Assembly: GCF_900156745.1 (NCBI RefSeq)
Contig: NZ_LT707065.1
Coordinates: forward strand, 5,840,086 to 5,904,085
Length of the DNA: 64,000 bases
Origin: Achromobacter sp. MFA1 R4
Lineage (GTDB): Bacteria; Pseudomonadota; Gammaproteobacteria; Burkholderiales; Burkholderiaceae_B
Direction of reading: 5' to 3'
The translations under genes were made by a program, and so were the position numbers. The first letter of the stretch is position 1. Each line of letters begins with the position of its first letter. Shown here in pieces: positions 18,942 through 28,635 of the stretch. A model generated the notes under the pieces. It did no database searches. It worked only from the letters and a program-made list of their open reading frames with translations, and was not told the origin of the DNA.

Positions 18942-19011
18942 TTCGGGACCTGATCAATACGGGATTCATCAATACGGCCGAGCTGAGCGTGGCTGACATT
19001 CTGTCACGTTC

Positions 19012-19042
19012 CGCACCAAAATTGCATCATTTCGTTGGTGCG
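19012..19042. other. Inverted repeat upstream of the diguanylate cyclase gene
   Basis: Perfect 8-base arms CGCACCAA (19012-19019) and TTGGTGCG (19035-19042) flank an AT-rich 15-base centre. It lies about 75-100 bases ahead of the cyclase start and could be a regulator site or an RNA hairpin in the leader. The arms resemble half-sites of NtrC-type boxes, but the spacing is wider than in that family, so no regulator is named. Confidence 0.35.
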
Positions 19043-19206
19043 CCGGTACGATCGTTCCCTGTCCCAAACGGCGTTTCAGAGCCATGCGTGGCGCGACGCC
19101 ATGCGCCTGTGCCGGTCCCGTCTAGCTGTCCCCGAACGCAGCGGCAAAAATGGCCGCCGGCGCGCCGATCAGGAATCGCGCCGGCCCGCCCGCATTGCAA
19201 CCGCGT

Positions 19207-20634
19207 TCAGGCCGCCTTCGGCCGCGTATCCACCGGCAGGCAAAGCAGCGCCGTCAGCAGCGCCAACGCCACGTGCCCGGCATAGATCAGCGAGAAATCG
19301 GCGTGGCTGGCCGCCCCCTGCCCCAGCAACAACACCGTGATCGCCACGCCCAGCACCCCGCCGATCTGGCGCGTGGCCTGATTCACGGCGCTGCCCACCG
19401 CGTAATGCCGGGCCGGCAGCCGGTTCACCGCCGCGCCGGACAGCGACGGCAGCACCATGCCCACGCCGATGCCGCTCAGCACCAGCCCGGGGAGCCATTC
19501 GCGCAGGTACGCCGGTTCCGCGCCGGGCACGAGCAGGAACCACAAGCCGCTGGCCGCATACACCAGCGCGCCGCCCACCAGGAACGGACGATGGCCCATC
19601 CGCGCGGCCAGACGTCCGGTGATGATAGCCGTGGGCATCACCAGCAGCGGCCCGGGCGTGACCGCCAGCCCCGCGCGCGGCAGGCTGTAATGCCACACGC
19701 CCGTCATGTAGAAAAAGAACGCGAAGAACATCATGGCGAACGCAATGCCGAAGCTGAACGTCGCCAGATTCACGTAGCGGTACGTCCGGTGCTGAAAGAG
19801 CGCCAGGTCCACCAGCGGGTGCGGCGTGGCGCGGGCCCATGCAACGAAGGCGATCATGGAAATCACGCCCACCGCGGCCGCCACCGCCAGCTCGCCACGC
19901 TGCCATGACGGCGATTCCGACTGCACGATGGCCAGCGCCAACGCGCCCACGGCCACGATCAGCAGCGCCATGCCCACGCCGTCCACGCGGCGGCGCGCCT
20001 CGGGCTTGACCGACTCCCGAAGCAGCCCCGCGCCGAACCACAGCGACACCGCGCCCAGCGGCAGGTTGATGTAGAACGCCCACGGCCAGCCCGCCACGTC
20101 CACCACGAAGGCGCCCAAACTGGGCCCGACCGCCGCCGCCAGCCCGCCCACGGCGCCCCACAGGCTGACCGCGACCGCACGCTGCGACGCCGGAAACGCC
20201 GCCAGCACGATCGACAGCGAGGCCGGCGTCAGCAGCGCCGCGCCAACCGCCTGCAGCACCCGCGCGGCGATGAGCCACTGTTCGGTGCCGGCCAGCCCGC
20301 AGGCGGCCGACGCCGCCAGGAACAGCAGCACCCCGCCCATGAACATGCGCTTGCGGCCATGGGTATCGGCCAGTCCCCCCGCGGGGATCAGCATGGCGGC
20401 ATACACCACCGTATAGGCATTGAGCACCCAGGACATGTCGGCGGCCGACGCCTGGGGAAACCCCTCGCGCAGCGCGCCGAACGCCGCGTACAGCATCGTG
20501 CTGTCCAGCGACACCAGGAACACCGCGATGCTGGCGACCCAGAACACTGGCCAGGGAGATGCGGCGGGCGGCGCGGCCGCGGCGCTGTCGCCGGCGCCAG
20601 GAAGGGAAGCGGTGGAAGTCGAATGGGCACGCAT
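19207..20634 (-). CDS. MFS drug-efflux-type transporter, DHA2 (14-span) family
   Basis: 475 residues with about 14 hydrophobic spans. Motifs include SLDSTMLYAAFGALREGF (DHA2 start region), YTVVYAAMLIPAGGLADTHG with RKRMF (motif A) and the motif C-like LWGAVGGLAAAVGPSLGAF. The DHA2 family exports drugs, dyes and toxic metabolites by proton antiport across the inner membrane. It starts 19 bases after the SDR gene, so the two form an operon behind a TetR-type operator. Cargo cannot be told from sequence. Confidence 0.9.
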   Translation of the reverse strand: MRAHSTSTASLPGAGDSAAAAPPAASPWPVFWVASIAVFLVSLDSTMLYAAFGALREGFPQASAADMSWVLNAYTVVYAAMLIPAGGLADTHGRKRMFMGGVLLFLAASAACGLAGTEQWLIAARVLQAVGAALLTPASLSIVLAAFPASQRAVAVSLWGAVGGLAAAVGPSLGAFVVDVAGWPWAFYINLPLGAVSLWFGAGLLRESVKPEARRRVDGVGMALLIVAVGALALAIVQSESPSWQRGELAVAAAVGVISMIAFVAWARATPHPLVDLALFQHRTYRYVNLATFSFGIAFAMMFFAFFFYMTGVWHYSLPRAGLAVTPGPLLVMPTAIITGRLAARMGHRPFLVGGALVYAASGLWFLLVPGAEPAYLREWLPGLVLSGIGVGMVLPSLSGAAVNRLPARHYAVGSAVNQATRQIGGVLGVAITVLLLGQGAASHADFSLIYAGHVALALLTALLCLPVDTRPKAA

Positions 20635-20653
20635 GATGGCCGATGGCTCCCGA

Positions 20654-21346
20654 TCAAAGATAAACGGCCGGATTGGCGGACAGGCCCTGCTTGACCTGGC
20701 GGGTCCGCTCGTCGGCCAGCACCTCCTCGTCGCCCGCTTCCAGCGCGTCCAGCGCCTGCGCCACGATGGCCTGCGGCGTGGATTTCGGCGCGTCGATGTC
20801 CTTGGTCATTTCCGTGTCCACGAACCCCATGTGCAGGCCCAGCACCTGGGTGCCCTGGCCGCGCAGCTCATGACGCAGGCCGTTCGTCAGCGCCCAGGCG
20901 GCCGACTTGCTCAGGCCGTACGCGCCCAGCACCGGATTGTTGGTCCAGCTTGCGATCGACAGCACGTTCAGCATCGCGCCGCCGCCGTTCGCCGCCAGCA
21001 CCGGCGCAAACGCCTGCGCCACGAGCAGCGGGCCAAACACATTGACGTCCAGATGGCGCCGCACCGACGCCACACTGCCGGGCGCAAGGAATCCGCCCAT
21101 CTCCGCAATGCCCGCATTGTTGATGACCAGCGTCACATCCCCGGCCTGCTCGGCCGCGGCGGCCACGTCCTCGGCGCGGGTCACGTCCAGCTTGACCGGC
21201 ACCACCCCTTCCAGCGTGATGCCAGACGGATCGCGCGCGGCGGCGTAGACCTTGCGGGCGCTTCGGGCGAGCGCCTCGCGCGCAAAAGTCAGCCCCAGGC
21301 CGCGATTGGCCCCGGTGATGAAAACAACGGCGTTCTTGAGTTCCAT
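20654..21346 (-). CDS. Short-chain dehydrogenase/reductase (SDR)
   Basis: 230 residues from ATG at 21346 (MELKNAVVFITGANRGLGLT); a longer in-frame start would run across the operator. It has the dinucleotide motif TGANRGLG, the NNAGI motif, an LSIASW serine region and the catalytic YGLSK. The classical SDR size suggests a soluble NAD(P)H-dependent oxidoreductase. It is the first gene after the 21402-21423 palindrome and is followed by the MFS exporter, an arrangement typical of TetR-controlled responses to an electrophile, quinone or antibiotic. Confidence 0.92.
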   Translation of the reverse strand: MELKNAVVFITGANRGLGLTFAREALARSARKVYAAARDPSGITLEGVVPVKLDVTRAEDVAAAAEQAGDVTLVINNAGIAEMGGFLAPGSVASVRRHLDVNVFGPLLVAQAFAPVLAANGGGAMLNVLSIASWTNNPVLGAYGLSKSAAWALTNGLRHELRGQGTQVLGLHMGFVDTEMTKDIDAPKSTPQAIVAQALDALEAGDEEVLADERTRQVKQGLSANPAVYL

Positions 21347-21401
21347 GATGTCAGTCCTGATCGGTGGTGTAAGCGGATGATGGGGGGAGGGGATTACCCA
21401 C

Positions 21402-21423
21402 AAATATGATGATCATCATATTT
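21402..21423. promoter_or_regulatory. Perfect 22-bp palindrome, probable TetR operator before the SDR-MFS operon
   Basis: A perfect 22-base palindrome built of AAATATGATGA and its complement lies 56 bases upstream of the SDR start, between tetR and SDR. A near-identical element occurs upstream of tetR itself (22078-22099). Its AT content stands out in this GC-rich setting. Shared sequence at both promoters indicates binding by the adjacent TetR regulator. Confidence 0.8.
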
Positions 21424-21466
21424 TTGGATGAAAGAAAGGCCGCGCATGCGGCCAATGGATAAGCAA

Positions 21467-22063
21467 TCAGTGGGAGGCGGCGGCACCCTCGTGGTCGTAC
21501 TGGTCCAGGATCGATTGGCGGGCCGACGCCAGCACCGCGCGGCCGCGGTCGTTGTCGCCCAGCGCGCGGGCCAACTGCAAAGCGCCGACCAACGTGCTGA
21601 GCACCGCCGCCGCCGCGTGCTCGCCAGCGCTGGCCGGCAGCAGCCGCCGGATAGTGTCGAGCAGGCGCTCGACGCGCCCCGCGGCGGCCTCGCGCACGCC
21701 TTCGGATTGACGCGGAATCTCCGAGGCCAGCGCGGCCAGCGGACAGCCGGTTTCGCAACCCGCCAGATGCGCGGGCCCCAGATAGGACTCCACCCAGGCG
21801 CGCAGCGCACTGGCGCCTTCGGCACGGCGGCGCGCCATGGCTTGGTTCAGGCGGTCGGCGCCATCCTGACCGGCACGTTCCATCGCCGCGGCCAGCAACG
21901 CGTCGCGCGACGGGAAATGCGCATAAAAGCCGCCGTGCGTCAGCCCGGCCTCCTTCATGATGTCCGCGACGCTTACCCCCGCATACCCGCCACGCCGGAT
22001 GGCGCGCGCGGCCGCATCGACGATGCGTTCGTGGGATTGTTCCTTGCGGCGGGAAGTGGCCAT
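21467..22063 (-). CDS. TetR-family transcriptional repressor
   Basis: 198 residues from ATG at 22063 (MATSRRKEQSHERIVDAA). The N-terminal helix-turn-helix is GVSVADIMKEAGLTHGGFYA followed by HFPSRDALLAAA, the standard TetR DNA-binding pattern; the rest is a helical ligand-binding and dimerisation domain with a Cys pair region CETGC. An in-frame codon 15 bases upstream is a weaker start. It is flanked on both sides by copies of the same palindrome, supporting autoregulation and control of the downstream SDR-MFS pair. Confidence 0.93.
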   Translation of the reverse strand: MATSRRKEQSHERIVDAAARAIRRGGYAGVSVADIMKEAGLTHGGFYAHFPSRDALLAAAMERAGQDGADRLNQAMARRRAEGASALRAWVESYLGPAHLAGCETGCPLAALASEIPRQSEGVREAAAGRVERLLDTIRRLLPASAGEHAAAAVLSTLVGALQLARALGDNDRGRAVLASARQSILDQYDHEGAAASH

Positions 22064-22077
22064 GATCGGGGCAATCA

Positions 22078-22099
22078 AAATATGATGATCGTCATATTA
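22078..22099. promoter_or_regulatory. Near-palindrome upstream of tetR, second operator copy
   Basis: This 22-base element matches the SDR operator at 21402-21423 in 20 positions. It differs by one central base, which breaks one pair of the dyad, and by the last base. It lies 15 bases before the tetR ATG, where a bound repressor would block transcription or its start. Confidence 0.75.
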
Positions 22100-22138
22100 A
22101 GCCTGCCCGCGCCCGCCGCGCAACCCCCGGCCCCAATT

Positions 22139-22675
22139 TCAGCGCCAGGCCTCCGGCTCGATGCTGACCTCGCCCTTTTCCGCCGAAAAATACACCACGC
22201 CGTCCGAGATATTGGCGTTCAACTGCATCGTGCGCTCGGCCAGCTTGCCCAGCGCCCGCGTCTGCTCCGCCGGCAGATTCACCACCTTCAGATTGCGCGT
22301 GCGCTCCAGCTTGTTGCGCACCCCGTCCCACCAGATCTTGCTGGCCGACCCGCCATAGCAATACACGATCACCTCGTCGGCGCGGCCGCAGGCGCGCAGG
22401 ATGCGACGCTCTTCGGGTTGGCCCACCTCGATCCACAACTTGATCTCGCCGGTCAGGTCCTTCACCCACAGATCCGGCTCATCCGTGTCGCTCAGCCCCT
22501 TGGTGAACGACAGCTCTTCCTGCGCATGCAGGGCAAACGCCAGCAGGCGGACCATCATCCGTTCATCCGTTTCAGAAGGATGACGCGCCACCGTCAGCCC
22601 GTGGCTGCCGTAATAGTGACGGTCGGTATCGGCGACATTCAGGTCGGCCTTGTAGATGGTGGCGCGCAGGGCCAT
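22139..22675 (-). CDS. yaeQ: YaeQ family protein
   Basis: 178 residues from ATG at 22675 (MALRATIYKADLNVADTDRH), close to the 181-residue E. coli YaeQ. Conserved parts include HYYGSHGLTVARHPSETDER, DEPDLWVKDLTGEIKLWIEV and GQPEERRILRACGRA. The fold is a variant PD-(D/E)xK nuclease-like domain, and the D..D..E spacing around DLWVKDL/WIEVGQP matches it. The biological role is not established; E. coli YaeQ was linked to RfaH suppression. It appears to be monocistronic. Confidence 0.93.
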   Translation of the reverse strand: MALRATIYKADLNVADTDRHYYGSHGLTVARHPSETDERMMVRLLAFALHAQEELSFTKGLSDTDEPDLWVKDLTGEIKLWIEVGQPEERRILRACGRADEVIVYCYGGSASKIWWDGVRNKLERTRNLKVVNLPAEQTRALGKLAERTMQLNANISDGVVYFSAEKGEVSIEPEAWR

Positions 22676-23255
22676 GGCGAGAGTCCGTTCAAAAAAGCGA
22701 ATTTCGGGAAGGCCGCCATGATAACCGCCCGCCCCCGGCGCCAAGGCGGCCGGGCACGCCAACGCCAACGGTGCCTGACGCCCGCGAATGCCCGCGGCGG
22801 ATTGACGGAGATCACAAGGGTGTCAGACCCCGAAAAAGGCGCGCAGCGTCATCACCACGACGCAAGACGCCCAAACGCCAAAAAAGGCCGCCCGCGCGGC
22901 CGACTTTGGCGACCCCGCAAGATCTTCCCTAAACACCCCGACCGCCGCCAGAACGCCAAGCAAACAACTCGCCCCGCCACCCTGCGCCAGCAATCGACGG
23001 AGCGGTCGGTGACGGGTCGGGCGTGAGCGAGGGGCGTCGATGCGCCCAAGGGAATCCGAAGGCCGCCGCCGCAGGCGGCAACGAGGATGACGCAGGGTCC
23101 GTCCGGAGCGAAGGCTCCGGACCGCAATCGTGGCCCCTCGCTCGCGCCCGGCCCGGCGCCGGCCGCGGCCCAAGAACCACCCCCGCCACCAGCAAAGCCA
23201 GCAAAGCCATCAGAGACATCAAAGCCAGCAATGACAGCAACCCAACCCTACCGCC
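22676..23255. other. 580-base gene-free stretch with nested hairpins
   Basis: Between yaeQ and the gsiA stop no recognisable gene is seen; short frames on both strands have low-complexity or Arg/Ala-rich content typical of non-coding GC-rich DNA. The notable content is the set of nested inverted repeats at 23014-23154. Towards 23160-23240 the sequence becomes a run of gccagcaa-like short repeats. Confidence 0.5.
23014..23154. repeat. Nested inverted repeats, possible interspersed intergenic element
   Basis: Outer 21-base arms at 23014-23034 and 23134-23154 match as an inverted repeat with two mismatches. Inside are a GCCGCC-GCA-GGCGGC hairpin (23065-23079) and a perfect 9-bp stem GTCCGGAGC/GCTCCGGAC with a GAAG tetraloop (23101-23122). 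The 141-base unit could fold as a branched RNA or be a copy of a dispersed non-coding repeat. Confidence 0.65.
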
Positions 23256-25133
<1,878 letters not shown>

Positions 25134-25138
25134 AGCGA

Positions 25139-26017
25139 TTACTTTTCCTGACGCGGATCGAGCGCGTCGCGCAACCCGTCGCCCAGCAGATTGAAGCCCA
25201 GCACCACCAGGAAAATGGCCGATCCGGGAAAGATCGACATCCAGGGCGCCTGGGTCATGAAGTTCTTGGCCGTGTTCAGCATCGAGCCCCACGACGGCGT
25301 CGGCGGCTGCAGGCCCAGGCCCAGAAAGGACAGGCTGGCCTCGGCGATGATGGCCGTGGCGATCGTGATGGTGGCCTGCACGATCAGCGGCGGCATCACG
25401 TTGGGAAACACATGCCGGCCAATGATGCGCAGGTCGGACGCCCCCAGCGCGCGGGCGCTCTGGACGTAGTCTTCGTTCTTGACCGCCAGCACCTGCCCGC
25501 GCGTCAGCCGGATGAACTTGGGCGCGGCCGACACGCCGATGGCGATCATCGCGTTGGTCAGGCTGGGCCCCAGAAAGGCGGCCAGCGCAATGGCCAGGAT
25601 CAGGAAGGGAATCGCCAGCAGCGCCTCGGTGGCGCGCGAAATCACGCTGTCGGTCCAGCCGCCGAAGTAGCCCGCGGCCAGGCCGAACGGCACGCCCACG
25701 ATCAGCGCGATCAGCACCGACACCAGGCCGGCCATCAGCGAGGCGCGCGCGCCATACACCATGCGGCTGAAGATGTCGCGACCGAGTTCATCCGTGCCCA
25801 GCCAGTGGGCCGCCGAGGGCGCCTTGCGGATGGTCGTGAAGCTGGTCTGCAGCGGATCGTGATTGACGATCAAGGGGGCCAGCACGGCCACCACCACGAA
25901 GAACAGCACGATGCCCAGGCCGAGCATCGCGATGCGGTTGCGTTTGAACTTGCCCCACGCGCGATTGCGGCTGCGGGGCGGCGTGACGGCTGCGGCCGTT
26001 GCAGGAATTGCGCTCAT
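25139..26017 (-). CDS. gsiD: Peptide/glutathione ABC transporter permease (GsiD/DppC-like)
   Basis: 292 residues from ATG at 26017, coupled to the gsiC stop by an ATGA overlap. The N-terminus ([17 protein letters not shown]) is the typical OppC_N start; later come [20 protein letters not shown] and [20 protein letters not shown], the permease EAA loop, and [18 protein letters not shown]. About six membrane spans. It pairs with the GsiC permease to form the channel. Confidence 0.92.
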   Translation of the reverse strand: MSAIPATAAAVTPPRSRNRAWGKFKRNRIAMLGLGIVLFFVVVAVLAPLIVNHDPLQTSFTTIRKAPSAAHWLGTDELGRDIFSRMVYGARASLMAGLVSVLIALIVGVPFGLAAGYFGGWTDSVISRATEALLAIPFLILAIALAAFLGPSLTNAMIAIGVSAAPKFIRLTRGQVLAVKNEDYVQSARALGASDLRIIGRHVFPNVMPPLIVQATITIATAIIAEASLSFLGLGLQPPTPSWGSMLNTAKNFMTQAPWMSIFPGSAIFLVVLGFNLLGDGLRDALDPRQEK

Positions 26018-26958
26018 GAGTGCCTCAGGCGGGGATTGACCAGGATGTACAGGATGTCGGCCAGCAGGTTCATCAGGATGAAGCCCACCGCCACGCAGAG
26101 CACCACGCCCTGCACCACCGCGTAGTCGCGGGTGAACACCGCGTCGACCACCAGCTTGCCGAAGCCCGGGATCGTGAAGACCTGCTCGGTCAGCACGGCG
26201 CCCGCCAGCAGTTCGCCGAACAGCAGCGTCACCAGCGTCACGATCGGCATCAGCGCGTTGCGCAGCGCATGGCGCAGCACCACGCCGCGCGGCGACACGC
26301 CCTTGGCCCGGGCCGTGCGCACGTAATCGGCGGACAGCGCCTCCAGCATGGACGAACGCGTGTGCCGCATGAGATACGCCGCGATCGCGGTGGACAGCAC
26401 CAGCGACGGCATCAGCATGGTCTTGATCGACAGCCAGAAGTCTTCGGACGGCGACACGTAGCCCGAGGCCGGCAGCAGCTTCCACTGCACCGACACCACC
26501 ATGATCAGGATGATGCCCAGCCAGAAGTTGGGAATGGACATGCCCGACAGCGCCGCGATGTTGGCGCCCATTTCAACGGGCTTGCCCTTGCGCACGGCGG
26601 CAATGATGCCCATGGGGATTCCCACCAGCAGCGCAAAGAACATGGCCATGGCGGCCAGTTGCAGCGTCACGGGCAGCTTCTGGGCGATCAGCGTGGTGAC
26701 AGGCACGTCGGTGCGCAGGGACTTGCCCAGGTCGCCTTGCAGGACCTGTCCGGCCCAGGCCGCATATTGCATCGGCAAGGGGTCGTTCAGGCGGTATTTG
26801 TCGCGCAGGTAGTCCAGCACGGCCGGATCGCGCTCTTCGCCGGCCAGGGTCAGCACGGGGTCGCCGGGCAGGATTTTCTGCAGCATGAAGACGATCATCG
26901 ACACCAGTATCAGTGTCGGGATCGCGACGATCACGCGGCGCAAGATGAGTTTAAGCAT
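26014..26958 (-). CDS. gsiC: Peptide/glutathione ABC transporter permease (GsiC/DppB-like)
   Basis: 314 residues from ATG at 26958 (MLKLILRRVIVAIPTLILVS), the standard start of DppB/GsiC permeases. The EAA loop region is ARAKGVSPRGVVLRHALRNA, followed by VTLVTLLFGELLAGAVLTEQ and FTIPGFGKLVVDAVFTRDY. About six membrane spans. A 129-base gap with a strong hairpin separates it from gsiB, so its expression may be lower than that of the binding protein. Confidence 0.93.
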   Translation of the reverse strand: MLKLILRRVIVAIPTLILVSMIVFMLQKILPGDPVLTLAGEERDPAVLDYLRDKYRLNDPLPMQYAAWAGQVLQGDLGKSLRTDVPVTTLIAQKLPVTLQLAAMAMFFALLVGIPMGIIAAVRKGKPVEMGANIAALSGMSIPNFWLGIILIMVVSVQWKLLPASGYVSPSEDFWLSIKTMLMPSLVLSTAIAAYLMRHTRSSMLEALSADYVRTARAKGVSPRGVVLRHALRNALMPIVTLVTLLFGELLAGAVLTEQVFTIPGFGKLVVDAVFTRDYAVVQGVVLCVAVGFILMNLLADILYILVNPRLRHS

Positions 26959-27024
26959 GTGGGAAACCGTAAAACAGGGACGGCGGACGGCGCCGGACGG
27001 ATCGGGCGCGGCACGCGGGCGCCG

Positions 27025-27058
27025 CAAAACAACGGCCGGACGCGCAAGCGCGTCCGGC
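27025..27058 (-). terminator. Hairpin with T-rich tail between gsiB and gsiC (attenuator-type)
   Basis: Arms at 27035-27044 and 27049-27058 form a perfect 10-bp GC-rich stem with a 4-base loop. On the minus strand the stem is followed by CGTTGTTTTGC, a fairly T-rich run. Such partial terminators after a binding-protein gene commonly give more binding protein than permease. Confidence 0.6.
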
Positions 27059-27087
27059 GGGCGCGGCGGGCAATCGCCGCGCCAACA

Positions 27088-28599
27088 TCAATTCCGGGCG
27101 AACGTCACGCCCTTCAGGCGGATCATGCCGTCCGGATAGGGCGTGAAGCCCTTGACCTTCTTGCTCATCACGAAGGGCCACGGCTGGTAGTAGTTGTACA
27201 CGCCGGGCAGTTCGTCCTGGATGATGGTCTGCGCCTGCTCGTAAATCGCCTTGCGCTTGGTTTCGTCGGGCACGGTGCGGGCCTGGTTCAGGAGCTTGTC
27301 CACTTCCGGGTTGCAGTAGTGGCCGTCGTTCAGGGCGCCCTTGCAGGTCACGAAGGCATGGATGTTGCCGTCGGGATCGACCCGGCCGGACCAGCCCAGC
27401 ATCACGATCTGGAAGTTGCCGCCCGAGGCTTCCTTTTGCAGCGCGGCGTATTCCGTGGGACGCAGCGACAGGTCGAATCCCGCCTCGGCCGCCATTGCCT
27501 GGACGATCTCGGCGATGGTCGAGGTGGTGGTGTTGTTGCCGAACACCAGCTCGGCCTTCACGCGGTCAAAGCCCGCCTGCTTGAGCAGCGCCTTGGACTT
27601 GGCCACGTCGCGCTTGGTCACGGGGAACTTGTCGCTGTGGTAGGGGCTGGCGGGCGGGAACGGCTGCTGCGCCGGCTCGAAGATGCCGCCGCCGGCCACT
27701 TCGTTGATGGCGTTGCGGTCCAGCGCAAGCTGGAACGCCTGGCGCACCAGCTTGTTCTTGAACGGGTTGTCCTGGGCGCGCTTGCCGTTGTCCACGTTGA
27801 ACATGAACTGCTGGAAGCCCAGGCCCGCTACCGGCGCGAACGTCAGGCTGGCGTCTTCCTTGACCTGCGGCGCATCCGACGGATTCAGGCGTTCCAGCAT
27901 GTCCAGGTCGCCGGCGCGCAGGTTGGACAGGCGCACGGTGGTGTCGGGAATGGGCAGGAAGGTCACGCGCTTGAAGACGTAGTCCTTCGCGCCGTAGTAC
28001 TGGTCGAATTTTTCCAGCACGATGCGGTCGTTCTGGATGCGCTCGACGAACTTGTACGGGCCGGAGCAGACCGGCTTGCGGCCCACGGCGGCGACGTCGT
28101 CCGAGAAGGTCTTGGGCGAGAGCATCATGCCGGCGCGGTCGGACAGTTGCGCAAGCAGCGTGGCGTCCGGTTCCTTGAGGGTCAGCACCAGCGTGGTGGC
28201 GTCGGGCGCGTCGACCTTGGCCACCGAGCGCAGCTCGCCCTTGCGCAGGCTGTCGGGCAGGCTCATGGCGCGTTCGAGATTGGCCTTGGCCGCGGCGGCG
28301 TCGAACTTCGAGCCGTCATGGAACAACGCGTCATCGCGCAGCTTGAAGGTCAGCACCTTGTTGTCGTCGCTGAACGACCAGGAGGTCGCCAGTTGCGGCA
28401 CGAAGTGCAGCTTGGGATCGATGTCCACCAGCTTGTCGCAGAGCGACGTGAACACGATGCGGCCCACGTAGGTGCGGGCGCGGTGCGGATCCAGCACGTC
28501 CGGGTCTTCCTGCAGGCCGATGCGGATGTTCTGGGCGCTGGCGGCGCCGGCGGCCAGCGCCAGCAGGCTGGCGCCGAAAGTCAAGGCAAAGCGTTTCAT
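27088..28599 (-). CDS. gsiB: Periplasmic peptide/glutathione-binding protein (GsiB/DppA-like, SBP_bac_5)
   Basis: 503 residues from ATG at 28599, preceded by AAGGGG. The signal peptide MKRFALTFGASLLALAAGAA ends ASAQ. The mature protein starts IRIGLQEDPDVLDPHRARTY and includes the SBP family 5 pattern and PYKFVERIQNDRIVLEKF. It binds the substrate in the periplasm for GsiCD. Length matches GsiB (512). It lies 36 bases after the ggt stop. Confidence 0.92.
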   Translation of the reverse strand: MKRFALTFGASLLALAAGAASAQNIRIGLQEDPDVLDPHRARTYVGRIVFTSLCDKLVDIDPKLHFVPQLATSWSFSDDNKVLTFKLRDDALFHDGSKFDAAAAKANLERAMSLPDSLRKGELRSVAKVDAPDATTLVLTLKEPDATLLAQLSDRAGMMLSPKTFSDDVAAVGRKPVCSGPYKFVERIQNDRIVLEKFDQYYGAKDYVFKRVTFLPIPDTTVRLSNLRAGDLDMLERLNPSDAPQVKEDASLTFAPVAGLGFQQFMFNVDNGKRAQDNPFKNKLVRQAFQLALDRNAINEVAGGGIFEPAQQPFPPASPYHSDKFPVTKRDVAKSKALLKQAGFDRVKAELVFGNNTTTSTIAEIVQAMAAEAGFDLSLRPTEYAALQKEASGGNFQIVMLGWSGRVDPDGNIHAFVTCKGALNDGHYCNPEVDKLLNQARTVPDETKRKAIYEQAQTIIQDELPGVYNYYQPWPFVMSKKVKGFTPYPDGMIRLKGVTFARN

Positions 28600-28635
28600 T
28601 TGTGTTTTTTCCCCTTGTGGCTGCATGCCGGTTGA

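Noticed and set aside
26020-28635. 871-codon plus-strand frame across gsiB and gsiC
   Set aside because: Antisense shadow of clear transporter genes, rich in Gln/His/Arg as expected from reversed GC codons.
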